A stretch of 61,640 nt of DNA, taken from NCBI GenBank assembly GCA_964613155.1, contig CAZTHP010000002.1, positions 1-61,640 of the forward strand, read 5' to 3'. Below are positions 9,030 through 16,765 of the stretch, piece after piece. Positions within the stretch are counted from its first letter, which is position 1, and each line of letters begins with the position of its first letter. The notes under the pieces were generated by a model, which was not told where the DNA came from, searched no databases, and saw only the letters and a list, made by a program, of their open reading frames with translations. This stretch comes from TWA4 sp964613155 (GTDB lineage Bacteria > Bacillota > Clostridia > Lachnospirales > Lachnospiraceae). The translations under genes and the position numbers were made by a program.

Positions 9030-10463
9030 ATGGAATATCGTGTAGAGAAGGATTCAATTGGAACAAAGGACGTACCGGAAGACGTCTATTATGGTGTGCA
9101 GACGTTAAGAGCTGCGGAAAACTTTCATATTACAGGGTTAAATATGCATCCGGAGATCATCAACAGTCTGGCTTTGATCAAAAAAGCTTCTGCGATTACA
9201 AACTGTGAGATCGGGCTTTTGGATAAAGATGTTACCAGAGCAATCGTGCAGGCGTGTGATGAGATTACAACGGGCAAATATCATGAGTATTTTATTGTTG
9301 ACCCGATTCAGGGTGGTGCGGGTACTTCTTTGAATATGAATGCAAATGAGGTTATTGCAAACCGTGCGATTGAAATTTTAGGCGGTCATAAAGGGGATTA
9401 TTCTATCGTAAATCCGAATGACCACGTAAACTGCGGACAGTCTACGAACGATGTAATTCCGACTGCGGGCAAGATGACTTCCCTGAAATTACTGCAGAAT
9501 CTGAAAAAAGAATTGCTGCGTCTGTATGATGCGCTGTATGCGAAGGCAAATGAATTTGACCATGTCATTAAGATGGGACGTACACAGATGCAGGATGCAG
9601 TACCGATTCGTCTGGGACAGGAATTTCGTGCTTATTCAGTAGCGATCAACCGCGATATTTACCGTATGGATAAGGCGATGGATGAAATGCGCGCTGTAAA
9701 TATGGGTGGTACTGCGGTAGGAACTGGTATCAATGCCGACAGCAAATATTTAAGAAGAATTGTACCGAATCTGGCAGAAGTTTCCCGGATGGATCTGGTA
9801 CAGGCATACGATCTGATCGATTCAACACAGAATCTTGATGCATTTGTATCCGTATCCGGTGCGGTAAAAGCTTGTGCCGTAACCTTGTCAAAGATTGCAA
9901 ATGACCTTCGTCTGATGTCATCTGGTCCGAGAGCAGGATTTAACGAAATCAATCTTCCGGCAAAGCAGAATGGTTCTTCTATCATGCCGGGTAAAGTGAA
10001 TCCTGTTATTCCGGAAGTAGTTAACCAGGTTGCATTTAACATTATCGGCAATGACGTTACGATCACAATGGCAGCAGAAGCTGGTCAGCTGGAATTAAAT
10101 GCCTTTGAGCCGATCGTATTTTACTGTATGTTCCAGTCGATCGACACCCTTGCGTATGCAGTTCGTACCTTCGTAGATAACTGTGTAACGGGAATTACAG
10201 CAAATGAAACCAGATGTCGTTATCTGGTGGAAAATAGTGTCGGAATTATTACCGCAATCTGTCCTCATGTTGGATATCAGAAGGCAGCGGATATCGCAAA
10301 AACAGCACTTCAGACAGGGGAATCTGTAAGAAGCTTGATCTTAAAAGAAGGACTTCTGGATGAACAGCAGCTGGATGAAATCTTAGATCCGATCCATATG
10401 ACAGAACCGGGTATTTCCGGCAAAGAGCTGATGATGAAACACACCGGCGGAATCCTGGAGTAA
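9030..10463 (+). CDS. aspA: aspartate ammonia-lyase (aspartase)
   Basis: This 477-aa protein of the fumarase/aspartase superfamily converts L-aspartate to fumarate and ammonia in the cytoplasm. Visible: the superfamily signature GSSIMPGKVNPV (about residue 315), with the mobile-loop serine, NDVIPTAGK after the HVNCGQSTN segment, and GRTQMQDAVPIRLGQEF. The start is the ATG at 9030 (MEYRVEKDSIGTKDVPEDV), 8 bases after AGAGAGGAG; the reading frame extends further upstream but without family similarity. It is followed by an AGCS-family amino-acid symporter, suggesting amino-acid use as a carbon or nitrogen source. Confidence 0.95.
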   Translation: MEYRVEKDSIGTKDVPEDVYYGVQTLRAAENFHITGLNMHPEIINSLALIKKASAITNCEIGLLDKDVTRAIVQACDEITTGKYHEYFIVDPIQGGAGTSLNMNANEVIANRAIEILGGHKGDYSIVNPNDHVNCGQSTNDVIPTAGKMTSLKLLQNLKKELLRLYDALYAKANEFDHVIKMGRTQMQDAVPIRLGQEFRAYSVAINRDIYRMDKAMDEMRAVNMGGTAVGTGINADSKYLRRIVPNLAEVSRMDLVQAYDLIDSTQNLDAFVSVSGAVKACAVTLSKIANDLRLMSSGPRAGFNEINLPAKQNGSSIMPGKVNPVIPEVVNQVAFNIIGNDVTITMAAEAGQLELNAFEPIVFYCMFQSIDTLAYAVRTFVDNCVTGITANETRCRYLVENSVGIITAICPHVGYQKAADIAKTALQTGESVRSLILKEGLLDEQQLDEILDPIHMTEPGISGKELMMKHTGGILE

Positions 10464-10479
10464 ACTTCAAACGAACTGG

Positions 10480-10640
10480 TAAAGAAGACTGCGGTTACAA
10501 AAAGCTGCCTGGTAATCAGAAAAGCCAGTAGAAGCAAAAATGCAGTTACAAAAAGCTGTCTGGTAATCGGGAAAGCCAGTAGAAGTAAAAATGCAGTTAT
10601 AAAAAAGCTGATTGGTAATCAAAAAAGACAGTAGAAGCAG
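10480..10640. repeat. 51-bp tandem repeat, about three copies
   Basis: The block GTTACAAAAAGCTG..TGGTAATC..GCCAGTAGAAG recurs three times in the gap between aspA and the symporter gene, with increasing divergence in the last copy. Confidence 0.8.
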
Positions 10641-10682
10641 CAGAACAAAGCGGACTTTCCAGTAGGAATTGTTGAAATATGT

Positions 10683-10711
10683 TTGACAAAACGGTGTATC
10701 TATTATATGCT
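10683..10711 (+). promoter_or_regulatory. candidate sigma-A promoter for the symporter gene
   Basis: TTGACA at 10683-10688 is separated by exactly 17 bases from TATGCT at 10706-10711, a near-consensus vegetative promoter. It lies about 130 bases before the symporter start, downstream of the tandem repeat, so the symporter probably has its own transcript. Confidence 0.6.
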
Positions 10712-10841
10712 TTAAATGGATAAAGTGAGACGGCTTAAAGTCTTAAATTCTTCCGCTTTTCACGGCTGGAAGGAGTGAAGATGGGGAGTCGGTTCTGCAC
10801 AGAAAGCGTGATAGAAATACGAAAGGAACATACAATACGTT

Positions 10842-12245
10842 ATGGAAATACTCATGTCTGTGATTTCAACAGTCTACAATTTTCTTTGGGGAGATCTAAT
10901 CACGATCTCCCTTCCAGGAGGATCTTCAATCGGCATTTCCCTTCTGGTTTTAATTTTGATTCCAGCAGGAATCTTTTTTACAATTCGCACAAGATTTCTA
11001 CCTGTCCGTCTCTTTCCGGAGATGATCCGTGTTGCTCTTGAGAAGCAGACACATGGGAAAAAAGGTGCGATTTCCGGTTTGCAGGCACTGATCGTATCCA
11101 CAGCAACCCGCGTGGGTATGGGCAATATGGTCGGAGTCGTTGCTGCAATCTCCGCAGGCGGAGCAGGTGCAGTTTTCTGGATGTGGGTTACAGCGATCAT
11201 CGGTTCGTCCACCGCTTTTGTAGAAGCAACATTAGCCCAGCTTCATAAGCAAAATGACCCTCTTTACGGCGGTTATCGCGGCGGTCCTGCCTACTATATC
11301 CACGATTTCTTTGACAAAGATTCCAAAAAACGCCGGAATCTCCTTGCTGTTTTATTTGCATTGTCCGGTCTGCTTTGCTGGTGTGGTGTCAGTCAGGTAA
11401 TCAGCAACTCCGTGTCCTCTGCATTTGAGAATGCATTTCATATTCCACCGATCGTTTCTACAGTTGTTTTGGTATTATTAGCAGCTGTGATCGTATTGCG
11501 GAAGAATGCAACGATCAAAGTATTGGATATTATGGTTCCTGTTATGGCAGTTTTTTACTTTGCAATTGCCGTATTTGTAATCGTAAAAAATATCGGTCTT
11601 ATGCCTGCGGTATTACAGCGTATCATCGAAGAAGCATTTGGCATTCGCCAGATTGCAGCAGGTGGTTTTGGTGCCGCTTTGATGAACGGTGTCAAACGAG
11701 GTCTGTTCTCCAATGAAGCAGGTTCGGGTTCCGCACCCTGCGCAGCAGCAGCAGCCAATGTAAGCCATCCGGCCAAATCCGGTTTATTCCAGGCATTTGG
11801 TGTCTTTATTGATACCATTGTCATCTGCACCTGTACCGCAATGATCATGCTGTTAGCTCCGGAAGAACTGCTGGAAGGACTCTCTGGAATGGAACTTCTG
11901 CAGACGGCGATGTACCATCACTTCGGAAGTCCGGGAGTGGTATTCGTTGCCATTACCCTGTGGTTATTCAGTTTCTCCACTTTTATTGGAATTTTATATT
12001 ATGCACGTTCAAATGTCGCTTATTTATTTGGAGACAACTGGTTCTCACAAACCGCATATAAAGTATTAGCACTGCTTATGCTGTTTATTGGCGGTCTGGC
12101 TGCCTATACATTTGTATGGGATTTGGGTGATATCGGAGTCGGTTTGATGACGGTCTTTAATATGATCGTTCTGATTCCCATGTCAGGAGAAGCAATCCGT
12201 TCTTTGAAAGATTATGAAATGCTTCGAAAACAACAAAAACTATGA
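10842..12245 (+). CDS. alanine/glycine:cation symporter (AGCS family)
   Basis: A 467-aa integral membrane protein of the sodium:alanine symporter family, importing small neutral amino acids with Na+ or H+. Seen: TRVGMGNMVGVVAAISAGGAGAVFWMW after the first helices, GGYRGGPAYYI, and LFSNEAGSGSAPCAAAAA, all family hallmarks, plus about ten hydrophobic helices. Length is normal. GAAAGGA lies about 15 bases before the ATG, so the second ATG at 10854 is possible. The stop codon falls inside copy 2 of the ~95-bp repeat, so the very C-terminus may have been set by that repeat. Confidence 0.92.
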   Translation: MEILMSVISTVYNFLWGDLITISLPGGSSIGISLLVLILIPAGIFFTIRTRFLPVRLFPEMIRVALEKQTHGKKGAISGLQALIVSTATRVGMGNMVGVVAAISAGGAGAVFWMWVTAIIGSSTAFVEATLAQLHKQNDPLYGGYRGGPAYYIHDFFDKDSKKRRNLLAVLFALSGLLCWCGVSQVISNSVSSAFENAFHIPPIVSTVVLVLLAAVIVLRKNATIKVLDIMVPVMAVFYFAIAVFVIVKNIGLMPAVLQRIIEEAFGIRQIAAGGFGAALMNGVKRGLFSNEAGSGSAPCAAAAANVSHPAKSGLFQAFGVFIDTIVICTCTAMIMLLAPEELLEGLSGMELLQTAMYHHFGSPGVVFVAITLWLFSFSTFIGILYYARSNVAYLFGDNWFSQTAYKVLALLMLFIGGLAAYTFVWDLGDIGVGLMTVFNMIVLIPMSGEAIRSLKDYEMLRKQQKL

Positions 12246-12332
12246 GAAACATGCGCTGTGAGTTTCTCAAGTTATCGCAGTGCTCCTTAAATGCTTGTGT
12301 AAGCACAGCATTTTCAGCGCTGCTTGTGTAAA
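12241..12332 (-). repeat. ~95-bp interspersed repeat, copy 2
   Basis: It runs from CTATGAGAAACATGCGCTG to CTGCTTGTGTAAA on the plus strand and matches the copies at 611, 31399 and 45223. It overlaps the last codons and TGA of the symporter gene and abuts the terminator at 12335. GAGAAAC and GTTTCTC arms are intact. Confidence 0.85.
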
Positions 12333-12334
12333 TC

Positions 12335-12391
12335 AAAATCTCCGTTACTCTGCATTCAAGTTGTGAATGTAGACTGACGGAGATTTTTTTG
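12335..12391. terminator. bidirectional terminator hairpin
   Basis: AAAATCTCCGT pairs with ACGGAGATTTTTTT across a 31-base loop that can fold further. It serves the symporter gene on the plus strand and could act for the tRNA on the minus strand. Confidence 0.7.
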
Positions 12392-12499
12392 TAAAATAGT
12401 CTTCGAAGTCTGATTCAAAAGGAGCGATTAGCGATTCAGAGCCAGCCTCGAAAACCTGGTTTCTATATCAAATGATGTGAAAAGTCGATAAACAGAGGA

Positions 12500-12546
12500 A
12501 AAGCACCTACCCCCAGCTCCTACGTCTGAAAATAGATGCTTTTTAG
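12500..12546 (-). terminator. terminator after tRNA-Lys copy 1
   Basis: On the minus strand AGCATCTA and TAGGTGCT pair around a loop of about 24 bases and are followed by TTTT, just after the tRNA 3' end. Confidence 0.55.
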
Positions 12547-12619
12547 TGCACCTTCAGGGGCTCGAACCCTGGACACCCTGATTAAGAGTCAGGTGCTCTA
12601 CCAACTGAGCTAAAGGTGC
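12547..12619 (-). tRNA. tRNA-Lys (anticodon CTT), copy 1
   Basis: The 73-base cloverleaf reads GCACCTTTAGCTCAGTTGGT at its 5' end, with acceptor stem GCACCTT/AAGGTGC, T-loop GGTTCGAGCCC, and anticodon stem CCTGA/TCAGG around CTCTTAA. Bases 34-36 are CTT, reading AAG. CCA is not encoded. It is identical to the copy at 31526-31598. Confidence 0.95.
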
Positions 12620-12863
12620 ATAAGATGTCAAAATTTGTTCCAACTTCCTTTATATTAGCACAAGGTATTTAGAAAATCAATACTTTATTCATAAATTGTT
12701 CATAATTGTTTAAACTTTCTTTCGATTTCGGATAGAATTATTTTATAAAAAATAAAAACCCCTTTAAAAATGAAAAATATTGTGCTAATCTTTTAGTATC
12801 TTTTTGTGTTGGGACAGTTTACCGTTTGTCTTGGCATCATTATCATTGAGAAGGGAGAAGTTT

Positions 12864-12896
12864 ATGACTATTTATGAAGACAAAAATCTCAAATGA
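12864..12896 (+). other. possible 10-residue leader peptide overlapping the AraC-type gene start
   Basis: GGGAG lies 6 bases before an ATG that reads MTIYEDKNLK and stops. The long regulator frame begins at an ATG 10 bases later in another frame, about 16 bases from the same ribosome-binding site. This could be a leader peptide, translational coupling, or a chance frame. Confidence 0.3.
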
Positions 12897-14610
12897 ACAA
12901 AAGATGATACGAATGGAACAGATTCTCCGAGAGATGAAAAAACATCTGACGGAAAATTTGAAATCAGAGCAGGTCGCTGAGAAGTTCGGCTACAGTGTGC
13001 GCTATTTCGAAACTATTTTTAAAGAATACTTTGGAATCCCCTTTTCAAAGTATATGACGAAATTGCGCCTGCGCTATGCGGCTGTTCAATTGCTGACAAA
13101 TCACCCCATGGTCGGGACGCTGAATCCGAATGATTTTGGTTATGCAAATTCGTCAAGTTTTTCAAAGGCATTTAGAAAAGAATTTGGTATTTCACCAGGG
13201 GATTTTATCAAGGAGTACCAGCATGTTCCCGATATTCTGCCAAGGAAGAAGTTGTTTGGGAAAGAAATCGCAAAGGAATATTGCAGAAGCAGCGAGTTAA
13301 ATATCGCGGGATATGGTGTGTACATAACAGATGAAGAAATCCCCGATCTGATCGAATTTGCCATTAATACCGCGGCATGGGCGCTGGATCATCCGGTCGA
13401 AAAGATCGATCTGGATGCGCCGGGAGAGTGGTATGGGCTGTGCTGGCATGATGAAAAAATTGACCATGGACTTTATTACGTCTATGCATCGCCAATTGAT
13501 TCCGAAAAAAACTTGCCGCCGGATTATACTTCGATTCATATTCCCAGTATGAACTGTGTGATCTTTTCCTGTGAAAAGGGAGCTACACATGCAGAAACAG
13601 CGCAGCTATGCAGGCTTCTGGTGCGGTATGTACTGAAAGAGTGGCGCATTGTCAACGACAAAAAAGAAGATAAGATGGGGTGGTTTTATCAGAAGTTCGA
13701 TGGAGAACGGTTTTACGTGTACCTTCCGCTGCTGGAGGATGATATAGAAAATCTGCCCTATACCAATTATGGTACGGAAACCTGGATTTCCTACATCGAC
13801 GAGCATATCCTGGAGGATTTGAAAGTAAAAGACATCGCCGATGCGGTACATTATTCCGTGAAAAACTTCAATAACATCTTTCGATTGTATTACATCATGA
13901 GTCCAGCTGAATATATTCTGAAAAGGCGGCTTTATATGGCGGCGCAGGAGGTTCGAAAAGGTGCTTCGGAAGAAGAAACCGCTGCAAAGTACCGATTCCG
14001 ATCGGCTGCGAAATTTCGCGAGCTGTTCCAGCGAAAATATGGTGTTACACTGGAAGAATCGGAGCAGATCAAGCTGGAGACGGTAAACCTGCCGCAATAT
14101 TATGAGGAGTATAAAAACACATTGCGTATCGCGATTCGAGAAATGGGTGAGCAGATGATGATCGGAAAAGGCATCCAGACACGGGAAGATTCCCTGAATG
14201 TACCAGGATATGTCGATTTCTGGTTTCGCAATGACTTTGAATCTATCCAGCAAACATCCTATGCCTGTCCCGAACCGGGGATGGAAGACAAAGGCGCAAT
14301 CTGGGACGAAACGCTCAATGAAACGACCGGAAAGAAAGAGTATCATTACGTAGTAGGTCCCTTTATCGAAAATACGGATGAAATACCAGCAGATATGAAA
14401 CTTTATACGATACCGGGTGGAATATATGCCATTTTCACAACGAAAGACCAATCCGATGAGAGTGATATCGCTGAAAAGTATCGAATGATGACCCGTTGCG
14501 TATTTTGGGGCTGGGTGCATGAAAATAAAGTCCGCATGGACTGGGAACGAGATACCTTCGTTCGTTACTGCAAAAAGAAATTATATTTTTATGTACCGCT
14601 GATCGGATAA
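12874..14610 (+). CDS. duplicated AraC-type regulator (HTH-GyrI-like-HTH-GyrI-like)
   Basis: This 578-aa protein contains two copies of one architecture. Residues about 15-115 form an AraC/XylS double helix-turn-helix (SEQVAEKFGYSVRYFETIFK, GYANSSSFSKAFRKEFGISP); residues about 140-270 look like a GyrI/effector-binding domain. Residues about 300-405 are a second, more diverged AraC HTH (VKDIADAVHYSVKNFNNIFR, RFRSAAKFRELFQRKYGVT), and about 430-578 a second effector domain (YTIPGGIYAIFTT, FYVPLIG). AraC-GyrI proteins normally have one copy of each. Ligand and targets are unknown; the cobalamin riboswitch locus follows on the same strand. Confidence 0.85.
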   Translation: MKTKISNEQKMIRMEQILREMKKHLTENLKSEQVAEKFGYSVRYFETIFKEYFGIPFSKYMTKLRLRYAAVQLLTNHPMVGTLNPNDFGYANSSSFSKAFRKEFGISPGDFIKEYQHVPDILPRKKLFGKEIAKEYCRSSELNIAGYGVYITDEEIPDLIEFAINTAAWALDHPVEKIDLDAPGEWYGLCWHDEKIDHGLYYVYASPIDSEKNLPPDYTSIHIPSMNCVIFSCEKGATHAETAQLCRLLVRYVLKEWRIVNDKKEDKMGWFYQKFDGERFYVYLPLLEDDIENLPYTNYGTETWISYIDEHILEDLKVKDIADAVHYSVKNFNNIFRLYYIMSPAEYILKRRLYMAAQEVRKGASEEETAAKYRFRSAAKFRELFQRKYGVTLEESEQIKLETVNLPQYYEEYKNTLRIAIREMGEQMMIGKGIQTREDSLNVPGYVDFWFRNDFESIQQTSYACPEPGMEDKGAIWDETLNETTGKKEYHYVVGPFIENTDEIPADMKLYTIPGGIYAIFTTKDQSDESDIAEKYRMMTRCVFWGWVHENKVRMDWERDTFVRYCKKKLYFYVPLIG

Positions 14611-14806
14611 TAGACTGCCCGCAAAGGAAAAAAGAAAGGAGAATGCAAGAAAAAAACGAAAAAAAATCATAAATATGTAAATTTGGACAAAAACATTTCT
14701 TTGCCATGAGTAGAAAGATGTGGTAAACTAGTACTAACAGGTAAGAAATACCAGAACAGGAAAGATTCCCCCACTGGAACAGAACCTGAGATAGACAATC
14801 GTTGAA

Positions 14807-14954
14807 AGATACATTTTGGAACATTCGGTGAGATTCCGGCACGGTTTTAATCCCCGCTGTAATAAGGACAAACTGCTGCATAAGCCACTGGAGCAATTCG
14901 GGAAGGCGCAGCAATAAAGTTTGGTTTGTACTTCGAGTCAGAACACAAGTATCT
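14807..14954 (+). promoter_or_regulatory. cobalamin riboswitch aptamer
   Basis: The conserved cobalamin-aptamer elements occur in order: TTCGGTGAGATTCCGGCACGG (positions 14824-14844), CCCCGCTGTAA, AAGCCACTGG, GGGAAGGCGCAGC and GAGTCAGAACAC. AGATAC at 14807 pairs with GTATCT at 14949, closing P1, and CTGCTGC can pair with GCAGC. It faces the small HNH-repeat gene at 15106 and the surface-protein/ECF locus that follows. Riboswitches of this class turn expression off when adenosyl- or methylcobalamin is plentiful. A possible expression platform is the hairpin CCCTTTT/AAAAGGG near 15006-15030. Confidence 0.93.
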
Positions 14955-15105
14955 GAGATTGAAATAAGGAAATCTGGAGGCATAAACAGAGGTCTATTTT
15001 TTGTACCCTTTTTTCGGTAGAAAAGGGCAAAAATCGCAAAAAATGATACAAAATTCGCTTTATTCCTCTGGAAAGTACAAAAAACAAAAGTGCAGGTGAT
15101 TAAGA

Positions 15106-15420
15106 TTGGAACAGTTATCCGGGCAGAAAGAAGGGATAAGTAATCAAAAAAAGAGCAGACGCTCAAACAATATTTACTGGCGGGAAGGAGAACCTTTAAC
15201 CGAGCAGGATCGGGTCATGCTTCAGGTCGTGCAGCAGATTTACAAGAAGCAGGGGTTTACTCCCAGTAAGAGAGAAGTACCGAATGCAGCTGCCTTAAAG
15301 CGGCGTTTTCGTACCTGGACCAATGTGATGAAAGCGGCTGAGATTCCGCTGATCAAGGAACCAGAACAGACACGGAAGCGGCAGGCAAGCGCAGCATGGA
15401 AAAAGACGATGAAACTCTAA
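15106..15420 (+). CDS. small homing-endonuclease-associated-repeat protein
   Basis: This 104-aa basic protein contains one copy of the homing endonuclease-associated repeat: LTEQDRVMLQVVQQIYKKQG, then FTPSKREVPN and LKRRFRTWTNVMKAAEIP, residues about 28-80. That repeat binds DNA in HNH/LAGLIDADG-type enzymes and some small regulators; no nuclease motif is visible here. It starts at a TTG after AGGTG. It is the first gene after the cobalamin riboswitch, so it may be a DNA-binding regulator of the locus or an unrelated passenger. Confidence 0.65.
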   Translation: MEQLSGQKEGISNQKKSRRSNNIYWREGEPLTEQDRVMLQVVQQIYKKQGFTPSKREVPNAAALKRRFRTWTNVMKAAEIPLIKEPEQTRKRQASAAWKKTMKL

Positions 15421-15718
15421 ACTGTATACCCTGCGGGATAGAGTTTCTCTGCCAAAGCGATATGCTTTGAACTTACAATGGATTTTACCAGATTTTAGAA
15501 GCAGCAGTTTCGTTTTCCCTGATAAACCGAAGCAGTTTAGAAAGTACGTACGTATCATGATCAGCTTTCAGATGCATCTAAAATCGGATTATAAATCGTT
15601 TTGAAAATTGCAGAAGTGATTTTTAAAACTAAATATTATGAGAAATTGCTGGAACTTACCAGACAATTCGAAATAATACTTTATAGCCTGGACAAAGATA
15701 GGCAGAAAGGAGAAAACT
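15421..15718. other. 298-base gap without a gene
   Basis: An imperfect hairpin (AAACTCTA with TAGAGTTT) lies at the end of the preceding gene at about 15412-15449 but has no T run. No promoter stands out clearly and I see no coding sequence. AAAGGAG at 15705 is the ribosome-binding site of the next gene. Confidence 0.4.
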
Positions 15719-16618
15719 ATGATGAAAACGATGAAGAAATCTACGGCATTTGCATTGGCTGGCATCTTAGGATTATCTTCACTGGCAGGTGCCAGTGCAT
15801 TTGCAGCAGAAGGAGATGCAGCAGCACCTACTAATGCACAAGGAAGCGTATATGTATCAATTGAAAAAAGTGCAGCTTATAAAAAAGATGCAAAGACACT
15901 TGATTACATCTTAGCGCCTACAAAGGTAAATCTGGCAGATGTAGCAGAAAAGATGGGTACAACAGATGCCTTAACACCCGATGATGGTATCACGGATATC
16001 ACGATTCTGGACGTTTTGATGACGGCATACGGAGAAGAAAACTTTACGGTTCAGTACAATGCTAGTTATCATTGCTATTATGTAAAAGCTATTAAAGACA
16101 GCGGTGCTGTAGATTATGTAGCAACTGAAGATGATTATGAATATGGTTCTCAGGTAGCTAGTCTTTCTCAAAAATACAGTTTAAATGCAAGATTTAATGG
16201 AACGATCAAAACTGCAAATTATCTGTCAGAGAATGATTTAATTACAAACGGTGGATCTGGCTGGATGATTGCGCAGAATAATGCAGGTACGTATTATGGA
16301 GTATCAACAACTGTTGCAACTGATGATGTTTTGAGAATGGAATGGTCAACCTTTAATGGAATGGATGTTGGTTATACAGGATATTTCTATAATCCAGAGG
16401 ATACCGCTAACTGGGGTTGGAGTCCTGAAAATCCTTTTGCAGCAAGAGTAAACAAAGATGCGTTAGTGAAAAAATTAGCAGAAATTAATGATGAGTATGA
16501 ATTATCTGATATGCGGGATAAAGAAAAAACAGCATATGATAATGCAAATGCAGCTTTGAAATCTATTACGAAAACTTCTGTTGAAAGTGAATTAGCAGCT
16601 TTGAATTCAGAATTCTGA
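15719..16618 (+). CDS. secreted protein with a divergent transcobalamin-like (DUF4430-type) domain
   Basis: This 299-aa protein has a clear signal peptide (TMKKSTAFALAGILGLSSLA, cleavage near AFAAEG, residue 30). Residues about 90-225 look like a divergent DUF4430/transcobalamin C-terminal-like domain: ITILDVLMTAYGEENFTV, a YHCYYVKAI strand, then GGSGWMIAQNN and LRMEWS, matching SGWMYSVN and IEWRY in the clearer relative at 23529. A short charged helix (FIVAR-like) ends the protein. No membrane or wall anchor is seen, so it is probably released or held by partners. It is the first surface gene after the cobalamin riboswitch and is followed by a strong terminator. Confidence 0.65.
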   Translation: MMKTMKKSTAFALAGILGLSSLAGASAFAAEGDAAAPTNAQGSVYVSIEKSAAYKKDAKTLDYILAPTKVNLADVAEKMGTTDALTPDDGITDITILDVLMTAYGEENFTVQYNASYHCYYVKAIKDSGAVDYVATEDDYEYGSQVASLSQKYSLNARFNGTIKTANYLSENDLITNGGSGWMIAQNNAGTYYGVSTTVATDDVLRMEWSTFNGMDVGYTGYFYNPEDTANWGWSPENPFAARVNKDALVKKLAEINDEYELSDMRDKEKTAYDNANAALKSITKTSVESELAALNSEF

Positions 16619-16702
16619 TAGAAGATCAGTTCTTTGATGAATTGCTGAATCGTAAAATCGTAGTAGGGATTTACTTGCAAGTAATAAGGTAAATGTAAAT
16701 GA

Positions 16703-16753
16703 GGATAGCTGCAAGGATTCGCAAAATGAGAAGTCTTGCAGCTATCCGTTTTT
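16703..16753 (+). terminator. strong intrinsic terminator
   Basis: GGATAGCTGCAAG pairs perfectly with CTTGCAGCTATCC around an 18-base loop and is followed by GTTTTT. It separates the small secreted protein from the rest of the locus, so the first gene may be expressed at a higher level, with read-through into the rest. Confidence 0.85.
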
Positions 16754-16765
16754 AGGAGATGTTGT

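Noticed and set aside
13606..14520. 304-codon minus-strand frame opposite the AraC-type gene
   Set aside because: Antisense shadow of a well-supported regulator gene; no independent start signal.
15601..15834. 77-codon frame before the first surface gene
   Set aside because: Overlaps the signal peptide of the 15719 gene in another frame; the latter has the ribosome-binding site and clear secretion signal.
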